From assembly GCF_010731815.2 (NCBI RefSeq), contig NZ_AP022593.1:2542001-2606000 (forward strand): a stretch of 64,000 nt of DNA, written 5' to 3'. Below the pieces are notes generated by a model that saw nothing but the letters and a program-made list of their open reading frames with translations, had not been told where the DNA came from and made no database searches. Shown here in pieces: positions 51,580 to 58,688 of this stretch. Positions within the stretch are counted from its first letter, which is position 1; each line of letters starts with the position of its first letter. The position numbers and the translations under genes were made by a program. The stretch is from Mycolicibacterium arabiense (GTDB taxonomy: Bacteria; Actinomycetota; Actinomycetes; Mycobacteriales; Mycobacteriaceae).

Positions 51580-52366
51580 ATCGCCACAACCCAAGTCGCC
51601 GGTCCGACGTGCGCTGGCCGAGCGCGCCGTCACCACCGGACCGTGGATCACCTTCGCCGATCCGCACGCCATGGAAGGGCTCGCGAGACTCGACCTCGAC
51701 TACCTCGTCATCGACTGTCAGCACGGCTCGGCCGATCTCGGCGCGCTGCTCCCGATGCTGCGCGCTGCCGCACTGCACGACAAGCCCGTCCTCGTCCGCG
51801 TCCCCGCCAACGAGCCGTGGCAGATCATGCGCGTGCTCGACCTCGGCGCCGCCGGCGTCATCGTGCCGATGGTCAACACCGCGGCAGAGGCCGCGATCGC
51901 CGCGTCGGCGATGCTCTACCCGCCACACGGCGAACGCTCCTACGGACCGGTGCGGCCCTCCCCCGGCGCCGGCTTCACCTCGGGCGACGGACCGCTGCTG
52001 CTCGTCATGATCGAGACCGCACGGGGACTCGCCGAGGTCGACGCGATCGCCGCCACCCCGGGCATCGACGGACTGTTCGTCGGCCCCATCGACCTCGCGC
52101 TGGGCATCGGCGCTGTCCCGGACGGCAACGTGCTCAAGGGAATCGGGGCTTCAGAGACTCTTGCCGCAGTGGACACCATCGCCGACGCCGCGCGCACGCA
52201 CGACAAAGTCTTGGCCGGTGCGGTCTTCACACCCGACCACGCCCGCGCGATGACCCGCGCGGGGGTGCGACTGCAGGTCTATGGCTCCGATGGGCAGTGG
52301 CTGACCGCGGGCGCGAAAGCCGCGCGCAAGCTCACTGACGAACTGACTGCGGAGGTCGACTCATGA
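51566..52366 (+). CDS. HpcH/HpaI-family aldolase
   Basis: Product of 266 aa from ATG 51566, GAAGGAG upstream, overlapping the preceding gene by 14 bases. Family features: LDYLVIDCQHGSADLGALLP, GAAGVIVPMVNTAAEA, PPHGERSYGPVR, metal-ligand Glu in LLVMIETARG and Asp in LFVGPIDLALG. These metal-dependent class II aldolases cleave 2-keto-hydroxy acids to pyruvate (or another 2-keto acid) and an aldehyde. It would split a product of the downstream dehydrogenase. Confidence 0.92.
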   Translation: MSSPESPQPKSPVRRALAERAVTTGPWITFADPHAMEGLARLDLDYLVIDCQHGSADLGALLPMLRAAALHDKPVLVRVPANEPWQIMRVLDLGAAGVIVPMVNTAAEAAIAASAMLYPPHGERSYGPVRPSPGAGFTSGDGPLLLVMIETARGLAEVDAIAATPGIDGLFVGPIDLALGIGAVPDGNVLKGIGASETLAAVDTIADAARTHDKVLAGAVFTPDHARAMTRAGVRLQVYGSDGQWLTAGAKAARKLTDELTAEVDS

Positions 52367-53316
52367 AGGCCCTGATCACCAACCCGTCGATGACGCCGCC
52401 GCACGCGGTCACCGCCCCGCTGCGGGAGGTCGCCGACATCGTCACCGTGTCCGACGGATCGCCCGAGGCACTCCTCGAGGCCGCCCGCGACGCCGATGCG
52501 CTCATCGTCGCCGTCGAACCGATTCGCGAGCCGCTGATCGCAGAGTTGGCTCAGTGCAGACTGATTCACCGCTGCGGCATCGGCGTCGACGTCGTGGACG
52601 TGGAGGCGGCCACCCAGGCGGGCATCCAGGTGACCAACGTGCCGGATGCGAACTTCCACGAGGTCGCCGCGCATGCGATGGCGTTCATCCTGGCGCTGAC
52701 TCGACGGCTCGTCGCGTGGGACGCAGGCGTGCGCGCGGGCAAGTTCGGCGACGGCCGACTGGGTATGTCGCTGCACCGGCCCGATGTGCAAACAGTCGGG
52801 CTGATCGGACTGGGCCGGATCGGCCGACGGGTGGCGGTCGCTGCGCGGGCCGTCGGGTTCTCCGTCGTCGCGTACGACCCAGCCGTCTCGGCCGAAGACG
52901 CCGCGGCGCTGGACGTGACGCTGATGGACGCCGACGAGGTGATTGCCGCGTCTGACGTTCTGTCGCTGCATGTTCCGCTGACCAATGCCACGCACCACCT
53001 GCTCGACGCCGACGCGCTGTCCCGGATGAAGCGCGGCGCGTTCGTCGTCAACGTGTCGCGCGGCGGGCTGATCGACGAGGCGGCGCTCGCCGACTCCATC
53101 GCCGCGAAGCACCTCGGTGGCGCTGCGCTCGACACGTTCGAGACCGAGCCGCTGCCGGCCGACAGTCCGCTGCTCGGGGTCGACGGGATCCTGCTCTCTC
53201 CGCATGCCGCGCACTGGAGCAGGGAGTCGCTTGGCGAGACGATGACCAAGAGCTTCGCCGAGGTGGCCCGCGTCCTACGCGGTGAGGCGCCCCGCTACCC
53301 GGTCAACCGGATCTAG
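52363..53316 (+). CDS. D-2-hydroxyacid dehydrogenase
   Basis: Product of 317 aa from ATG 52363, overlapping the aldolase stop (ATGA). Rossmann motif VGLIGLGRIGRRVAVAARA, catalytic Arg in VNVSRGGLIDEAAL, Glu in DTFETEPLPA and His in LSPHAAHWSRES. It interconverts 2-hydroxy and 2-keto acids with NAD(H). Paired with an aldolase it suggests formation of a 2-keto acid that is then cleaved. Confidence 0.92.
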   Translation: MKALITNPSMTPPHAVTAPLREVADIVTVSDGSPEALLEAARDADALIVAVEPIREPLIAELAQCRLIHRCGIGVDVVDVEAATQAGIQVTNVPDANFHEVAAHAMAFILALTRRLVAWDAGVRAGKFGDGRLGMSLHRPDVQTVGLIGLGRIGRRVAVAARAVGFSVVAYDPAVSAEDAAALDVTLMDADEVIAASDVLSLHVPLTNATHHLLDADALSRMKRGAFVVNVSRGGLIDEAALADSIAAKHLGGAALDTFETEPLPADSPLLGVDGILLSPHAAHWSRESLGETMTKSFAEVARVLRGEAPRYPVNRI

Positions 53317-53324
53317 CCCGTCGC

Positions 53325-53927
53325 ATGGCCGTCCGCCAGGATGAGAGCCGGCGCCGGCGTGAGGCGGTGTTCGCCGCGACGTGGGACCTGGTTGCGGCGC
53401 AGGGGTTCTCGGCGGTGACGATGCGGCAGGTGGCCGAACGCGCGGGTGTCGCGCTGGGCACGATCTTCCTCTACGCCTCCAATAAGGATGAGCTGCTGCT
53501 GCGGGTGTTCGGCGAGCGACTGTCCGCGCGCTGGGACGCGTTCCTCGCAGCGTCCGAGAGCGAGCCGTCGCTGCGTCGGGTCGAGGCGTTCTACGACGAC
53601 TGCCTGACGATGTTCTTCGATGACGTCGACAACGTCGGTGCGTATTACACTCTGCTGCTGCGGTATCCGACGTCGACGTTCTCCGAGGTGGTCGAGCTGC
53701 GCGCGCGGCTGCGGCGCATCGTGCGGGAGGCCGTGGGTGACGGCACTCTTGCTGAGGCGGATGACGCGGCAGCGTTGGAACAGGCCTACTACGGCGCCTT
53801 CGCTATGGCGGTGCTGGAGCACGTCCACGTCGGCGACCAGAAGCGCACGCGCGCGACGATGGGCCGGTCGATGGCGCTGCTGCGGCGGGGTGCGGGGGTT
53901 GGGGAGGCAGGCACTGCCGGTTTCTAG
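53325..53927 (+). CDS. TetR-family regulator of the P450 operon
   Basis: Product of 200 aa from ATG 53325, eight bases after the dehydrogenase stop. HTH at about 10-55: REAVFAATWDLVAAQGFSAV then MRQVAERAGVALGTIFLYAS. The C-terminal ligand domain is of ordinary length. As the last gene of the operon it likely represses it through the palindrome at 49277-49294, which is inference from position. Confidence 0.9.
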   Translation: MAVRQDESRRRREAVFAATWDLVAAQGFSAVTMRQVAERAGVALGTIFLYASNKDELLLRVFGERLSARWDAFLAASESEPSLRRVEAFYDDCLTMFFDDVDNVGAYYTLLLRYPTSTFSEVVELRARLRRIVREAVGDGTLAEADDAAALEQAYYGAFAMAVLEHVHVGDQKRTRATMGRSMALLRRGAGVGEAGTAGF

Positions 53928-54038
53928 GTGTGGCTGCGCGGGTAGCGCACGTCGAGCGTCCTCGCGAGGTCTACACCAGCGTCGTGAATCGGCCCGGGGC
54001 CACGACCGTGGTGTCGATCTCGCGAGATTCCCGAGCGC

Positions 54039-54662
54039 CTAGCGAAGCACGCGGTACCGCAGGTGCGCGACCCCGGGCGCCTCGAGCACGCGCTCGAGTT
54101 CGAGGCGCGGGGTGCCCGCTTCGAAGCCGTCGAAAAGCCGCTCCCCCGACCCGAGGATGACCGGGCTCACCTGCAGGTCGATCTCGTCGACGAGCCCGGC
54201 CTGGATCGCCTGGCGGGCGCAGGACGCGCCGCCGGCGATGCTGATCGGCCGGTCCCCCGCCGCCTCGACGGCCTGGGCGTAGGCGGACTCGATGCCGTCG
54301 GTGACGAAGTGGAACGTCGTTCCCTCGAGCGCGATGGGGTCGTGGGCGTGGTGGGTCAGGACGAACACCGGGCAGTGGTACGGCGGTTCGTCGCCCCACC
54401 ACCCGGTCCAGTCCGAGTCTCCCCAGTCACCGCGCACCGGCCCGAACATGTTGCGGCCCATGATGGTCGCGCCCATGCCGTCGAGCATCTCCGACACCAC
54501 CTGCCGGTTGACCGGGTGCTCCGCGTCGGGACCGATGTGCCAGCCGTGCAGCAGCTGGCCGCCGACGCCGAGCGGATGCTCCTCGCTCTGGTTCGGGCCG
54601 GCGACGTAGCCGTCGGCCGAGATCGACATCGAGAGGTTGGTGCGGGGCACGGCGGGCTCCAT
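54039..54662 (-). CDS. RibD/DHFR-like reductase
   Basis: Product of 207 aa from ATG 54662. RibD C-terminal features: LSMSISADGYVAGPNQ, IMGRNMFGPVRGDWG, FVLTHHAHDPIAL, and ISIAGGASCARQAIQAGLVD followed by VILGSGERLFDG. An NADPH-dependent reductase whose substrate is unknown; members are often found scattered in actinobacterial genomes. It is intact, unlike the related frameshifted copy at 25.6-26.2 kb. Confidence 0.88.
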   Translation of the reverse strand: MEPAVPRTNLSMSISADGYVAGPNQSEEHPLGVGGQLLHGWHIGPDAEHPVNRQVVSEMLDGMGATIMGRNMFGPVRGDWGDSDWTGWWGDEPPYHCPVFVLTHHAHDPIALEGTTFHFVTDGIESAYAQAVEAAGDRPISIAGGASCARQAIQAGLVDEIDLQVSPVILGSGERLFDGFEAGTPRLELERVLEAPGVAHLRYRVLR

Positions 54663-54847
54663 TTCGAGGGTGCGGGTGATGACGTCAGGCAGACCCGAGC
54701 AGCGGGCCAAACTCATCGTCGTCCCGGTTTCTGGGATGCCTGGCCGGACCGGCAACCTTTACGTCACAGCAATCTGTCAGAAATGCAATCCGGGAACCCC
54801 AGCGGGGTCGGGTCAACGTCCCGTCCATCGAACGAACTGGGAGCACC

Positions 54848-56212
54848 ATGTCACAACCGCTTGCTGAACACGCCGCCGAGACCCTTGCCCGCGGCATCGG
54901 ACGCAGGGGGTTCGCTCAGGCAGTGGCCGGAGTGGTCGGCCTCGGCATCGCCGGTACTGCGGCGGCGTGCTCCTCACCGGGAGGCGGCGGCAGCAGTGCC
55001 ACGCCGTCGGGCACTCCGACCCCGGGTGGCGGCGCGATCCTGCAGCCGGGCACCGGCGACAGACCCGGGGACCACTACCTGAGTTCCGAACCCGACCAGG
55101 TGCTGTGGGGCTACGTCCCCACAGTCGAATCGCAGTCGGTGCTTCGCATGGACTCGGGGCAAACCGTCACCATCGACGCGTTGTCCCATGAGGGGATCCT
55201 GGAGGATCAGGGACGAAACCCCCGGGAGTACTTCGGTTCTCACGGCGTCGCCGAATCGGACGTGCTGCAGGATGCGGTGGACATTGCGTCCGAATACAAC
55301 CGCACGCCACGGAACTTCGACGTGGATGGGCCGCACGTGGTCACCGGCCCGATCTTCGTCGAAGGAGCCCAGCCCGGCGACGTCCTGAAGATCGAGACCC
55401 TCGAAGCCACCCCTCGCGTCCCCTACGGCGTGGTCTCCAGCCGGCACGGAAAGGGAGCGCTCGGAGTGACCGCCCAGGGAGAGGCGCCAGCGGGGATCGG
55501 ACTCGACGAGGTGATGCCGCCTCGCGCGACGGATGGCAGGAACACGAAGAATCCGGCCAAGTACGGCAACGTCTCTACCTTCACCGCCGTCGAAGACGGA
55601 CATGGTGTGATGCCGTTCGGCAATGCGGCCGTTCGGTTTCCGCTGCGGCCGTTCATGGGGATGATGGGCGTGGCGTACGCGAACGCTCCCGGCCTGACGT
55701 CACCGAACGCCAACTCGATACCGCCCACCCTAGGCGGAGGCAACATCGACATCGGGCTGCTGGGGCCAGGTTCGACGTTCTACCTGCCCGTGTTCGCCGA
55801 CGGCGCGTTGTTCTACGTCGGGGATCCGCACATGGCGATGGGCGACGGTGAAGTCGCGCTCACGGCGATGGAGGGGTCGTTGCGGGGCACGTTCCGGTTG
55901 ACGGTCTGCAAGAAGGGCAGCGGCGACGCCCCGTCGGTCGCCTACATGTATCCGTTCGCCGAGAACCAGGACTCATGGATCCCGATTGGATTGTCCGATC
56001 CCGACGGTGCGGCCAACGGTCAAGGCAGCGATCTGAACGCAGCGATGCGACGCGCGGTCGTCAATGCCTTGAACTTCCTCGAAGACGACCGCGGCATGGA
56101 CCGCGCCACCGCTTATGCCTATCTCTCCGCCGCCGCGAACTTCACCATCAGCCAGGTGGTGGATAAGACCGTCGGCGTGCACGCACAGATCGCGAAGAGC
56201 CACTTCGCCTAG
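54848..56212 (+). CDS. Exported acetamidase/formamidase-family lipoprotein
   Basis: Product of 454 aa. N-terminus has a Tat-like GIGRRGFAQAVAGVVGLGIA and lipobox GTAAAC (Cys near 39), then a Gly/Ser/Pro linker. Residues about 75-450 follow the FmdA/AmdA pattern: HVVTGPIFVEGAQPGDVLKI, TLGGGNIDIGLLGPGSTFYL followed by PVFADGALFYVGDPHMAMGD, and GEVALTAMEGSLRG. The family hydrolyses formamide or acetamide in the cytosol; surface display as a lipoprotein is uncommon and implies an external amide or nitrile-derived substrate. No transporter is adjacent. Confidence 0.85.
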   Translation: MSQPLAEHAAETLARGIGRRGFAQAVAGVVGLGIAGTAAACSSPGGGGSSATPSGTPTPGGGAILQPGTGDRPGDHYLSSEPDQVLWGYVPTVESQSVLRMDSGQTVTIDALSHEGILEDQGRNPREYFGSHGVAESDVLQDAVDIASEYNRTPRNFDVDGPHVVTGPIFVEGAQPGDVLKIETLEATPRVPYGVVSSRHGKGALGVTAQGEAPAGIGLDEVMPPRATDGRNTKNPAKYGNVSTFTAVEDGHGVMPFGNAAVRFPLRPFMGMMGVAYANAPGLTSPNANSIPPTLGGGNIDIGLLGPGSTFYLPVFADGALFYVGDPHMAMGDGEVALTAMEGSLRGTFRLTVCKKGSGDAPSVAYMYPFAENQDSWIPIGLSDPDGAANGQGSDLNAAMRRAVVNALNFLEDDRGMDRATAYAYLSAAANFTISQVVDKTVGVHAQIAKSHFA

Positions 56213-56224
56213 CAGCCGCGTAGG

Positions 56225-56671
56225 TCAGGCGCTCGGTGCCAGCTCAAAGACGGGGATGACGCGGTCGGTCCGCTTCTCGTATTCGCCGAATCCGGGTGCG
56301 AGTTCGACGATGCGCGCATACACGTTGTCCCGGTCCGCCTTCGGCAGTTCTCGGGCGACCATCTGGGTCGGCGGATTGGGTCCGATCTCGACCGTGACGG
56401 TGGGGTCGGCGCGCAGATTGAACACCCAGGCGGGGCTGGCGTCGCGGCCGGCTGCCGAGCCGACGATGTAAATAGTGTCGTCGATGTCGAAGTAGCCGAT
56501 CAGGTTTTCGCGGGGTTCCCCGCTCTTGGCGCCCGTCGAGGTCATGATCAGCAGCGGGAAGCCCTCGAACTGGCCGCTCACCTTCCCGTCGTTGGCGCGG
56601 AACTCCGCGATGTTGCGCGTGTTGAACTCACGTTCTGAGGTCATCGGGTCGTCGTCGGACATGGTGTCCAT
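56225..56671 (-). CDS. F420-dependent nitroreductase/quinone reductase family protein (Ddn-like)
   Basis: Product of 148 aa from ATG 56671 (ATG 56662 is possible). Ddn/DUF385 features: ISEFRAN-like NIAEFRANDGKVSGQFEGFP, LLIMTSTGAKSGEPRENLIG, YIVGSAAGRDASPAWVFNLR and PTVTVEIG. These split-barrel proteins bind deazaflavin F420 and reduce quinones or nitro compounds. Convergent with the acetamidase gene. Confidence 0.9.
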   Translation of the reverse strand: MDTMSDDDPMTSEREFNTRNIAEFRANDGKVSGQFEGFPLLIMTSTGAKSGEPRENLIGYFDIDDTIYIVGSAAGRDASPAWVFNLRADPTVTVEIGPNPPTQMVARELPKADRDNVYARIVELAPGFGEYEKRTDRVIPVFELAPSA

Positions 56672-56798
56672 CGTGGCACGTTAGGCCGGTCCTTCGTAGC
56701 GCTGCGACCCTGATGTTTGCACGCAGCGGCGAGCGGTCAGACGCAGAACGAGGTCACGGCTCCTAGAGTGGCCCGAGGGCCAGACACGGGAGCAGCGC

Positions 56799-58403
56799 AT
56801 GACATCGGCGGGCGAAACGACTCGGTCCACCTCGACGTGGGCGCCGCTGCGGTCGCCGGTCTACCGGGCGCTGTGGATCGCGCAGCTGGTCTCCAACCTC
56901 GGCACGTGGATGCAGACCGTCGGGGCGCAGTGGATGCTCGTCGGCGACCCGCGCGCGGCGGTGCTGGTGCCGCTGGTGCAGACCGCGACGACGCTGCCCG
57001 TGATGCTGCTGGCGTTGCCCTCGGGGGTGCTGGCCGACCTGATCGACCGGCGTCGACTGCTGATCGCGACGCAGGGGGCGATGGCCGCCGGGGTGGGGCT
57101 GCTCGCGACGTTGACCGGTTTCGGGTTGACCACGCCGGCGGTGCTGCTGATGTTGTTGTTCGTCATCGGCTGCGGGCAGGCGCTGACGGCACCGGCGTGG
57201 CAGGCGATCCAGCCCGATCTCGTTCCGGCCGAGCAGATTCCGGCCGCAGCGGCGCTGGGCAGCATGAGCATCAACGGCGCCCGGGCGATCGGACCGGCGA
57301 TCGCCGGCGTGCTGGTGTCGCTGTCGGGCCCGACGCTGGTGTTCGCGCTCAACGCGGTGTCGTTCATCGGGATCGTGTTCGTGCTCGTCTGGTGGCGCCG
57401 CCCCCGCGTGGTGAGCGACTACCCGCCAGAGCGGGCGCTGGCGGCGCTGAGTGCGGGTGGGCGGTTCATTCGCAGCTCGCCGATCGTGCGGCGAATTCTG
57501 CTGCGGGCGGCTTTGTTCATCGCGCCCGGCAGTGCGATCTGGGGCCTGCTGCCGGTGATCGCGGCGAACAACCTGGGTCTGTCGTCGGCGGGCTACGGAC
57601 TGCTGCTGGGCGCACTCGGCCTAGGCGCGGTGACCGGGGCGTTCCTGCTGGGACGGCTGCGGGCGCGGTTCGGCCAGAACGTGCTGCTGACCGTCGGCGC
57701 TGCGGGCTTCGCGGTCGCCTCCGTGGTGTTGGCCGTGGTGCCGAACGTCGTGGCGGTGTTCCTGGCCTTGGTGGTGGGCGGTGCGTCCTGGTTGATGTCG
57801 CTGTCGACGCTGAACGCCTCGATGCAGCTGAGCCTGCCGGCGTGGGTGCGGGCCCGCGGGCTGTCGGTGTACCAGCTGATCTTCATGGGTGGGCAGGCCA
57901 TCGGTTCGGTGGTGTGGGGCGTGCTCGCCGGGGCGACGTCGAGTTCGACGAGCCTGCTGGTGGCCGCGGCGCTGCTGGTGGTGTGCGGCCTGTCGTCGCT
58001 GTGGTGGCCGTTGCACGCGAAGACCAGCGATCTGGACCTGTCGCCGTCCTCGCACTGGCCCGAGCCGTCACTGGTGTTCGAGCCGGAGCCGTTGGACGGG
58101 CCGGTCTTGATTTTGACCTCGTATCGGGTTGCGGCTTCGAACGAGGAGGCGTTCCTGTCGGCGATGGCGGTGCTGGGCCGGTCGCGTCAGCGCACCGGGG
58201 CGTCGCAGTGGCGGCTGTTCCGCAGCATCGAACACGAATCGACGTTCGTGGAGACGTTCATCGTGCGGTCGTGGGGCGAGCACATGCACCAGCACTACAT
58301 CCGGCTCACGGGGCAGGACCGGCTCATTGAGGAGGCGGTGGAGCGAGTCGTTGACGGGGAGGCGGTGTCGGAGCACTACTTGGCGGTGCGGGAGGGGCGG
58401 TGA
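56799..58403 (+). CDS. MFS exporter, EntS-like (MFS_3), with C-terminal ferredoxin-fold domain
   Basis: Product of 534 aa. About 12 helices in the first 410 residues, with RSPVYRALWIAQLVSNLGTW at the start and the MFS loop GVLADLIDRRRLL between helices 2 and 3. The MFS_3 (DUF894) branch includes the enterobactin exporter EntS. The last 95 residues (VLILTSYRVAASNEEAFLSA, SQWRLFRSIEHES) form the soluble tail common to this branch, resembling antibiotic-biosynthesis-monooxygenase folds. It probably exports a hydrophobic metabolite. Confidence 0.88.
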   Translation: MTSAGETTRSTSTWAPLRSPVYRALWIAQLVSNLGTWMQTVGAQWMLVGDPRAAVLVPLVQTATTLPVMLLALPSGVLADLIDRRRLLIATQGAMAAGVGLLATLTGFGLTTPAVLLMLLFVIGCGQALTAPAWQAIQPDLVPAEQIPAAAALGSMSINGARAIGPAIAGVLVSLSGPTLVFALNAVSFIGIVFVLVWWRRPRVVSDYPPERALAALSAGGRFIRSSPIVRRILLRAALFIAPGSAIWGLLPVIAANNLGLSSAGYGLLLGALGLGAVTGAFLLGRLRARFGQNVLLTVGAAGFAVASVVLAVVPNVVAVFLALVVGGASWLMSLSTLNASMQLSLPAWVRARGLSVYQLIFMGGQAIGSVVWGVLAGATSSSTSLLVAAALLVVCGLSSLWWPLHAKTSDLDLSPSSHWPEPSLVFEPEPLDGPVLILTSYRVAASNEEAFLSAMAVLGRSRQRTGASQWRLFRSIEHESTFVETFIVRSWGEHMHQHYIRLTGQDRLIEEAVERVVDGEAVSEHYLAVREGR

Positions 58404-58439
58404 GCGGAAAAATTTGCGTCATCGCGCTTTGAACTTGCC

Positions 58440-58488
58440 GGCCAGAGCCAGCTGGCGCTGGCCGCAGGTTCGAATCCTGCCGGCGGCA
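58440..58488 (+). other. Hairpin plus tRNA T-arm and acceptor 3' strand (partial tRNA, candidate attachment site)
   Basis: 58464-58488 has the exact form of a tRNA 3' end: GCAGG-TTCGAAT-CCTGC as T-arm, then CGGCGGC as acceptor strand and A as discriminator. Directly before it, GGCCAG (58440-58445) and CTGGCC (58458-58463) close a 24-base near-perfect palindrome that could be a long variable arm. I cannot find a matching 5' acceptor strand, D-arm or anticodon arm upstream, so no full tRNA is called. GC drops right after this point, which suits an integration scar. Confidence 0.55.
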
Positions 58489-58688
58489 CACACATTCACC
58501 CAGTTCAGACACCATTTTTCAGCCGAGTCTCATGGTGCATGCCCCCTACGTACTTTTGCGAAGGCTCCAATCACTCCTGCATAGCCGCTGAGTCGCTGTC
58601 GGCAATGGGTTCTCGGACCGTTCGCCGAAGTTAGGGTGGGTGCCGCACTAACGACGTCAACGCAACCTTGCGGGGGTAGCACAACATC

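Noticed and set aside
56717..58330. 537-codon frame overlapping the MFS gene in another frame
   Set aside because: The MFS frame has 12 helices and family motifs; the alternative is Arg/Gly/Ala-rich noise.
58430..58490. Complete tRNA gene
   Set aside because: Only the T-arm and acceptor 3' strand are convincing; no D-arm, anticodon arm or matching 5' acceptor was found by eye, so it is listed as a partial tRNA.
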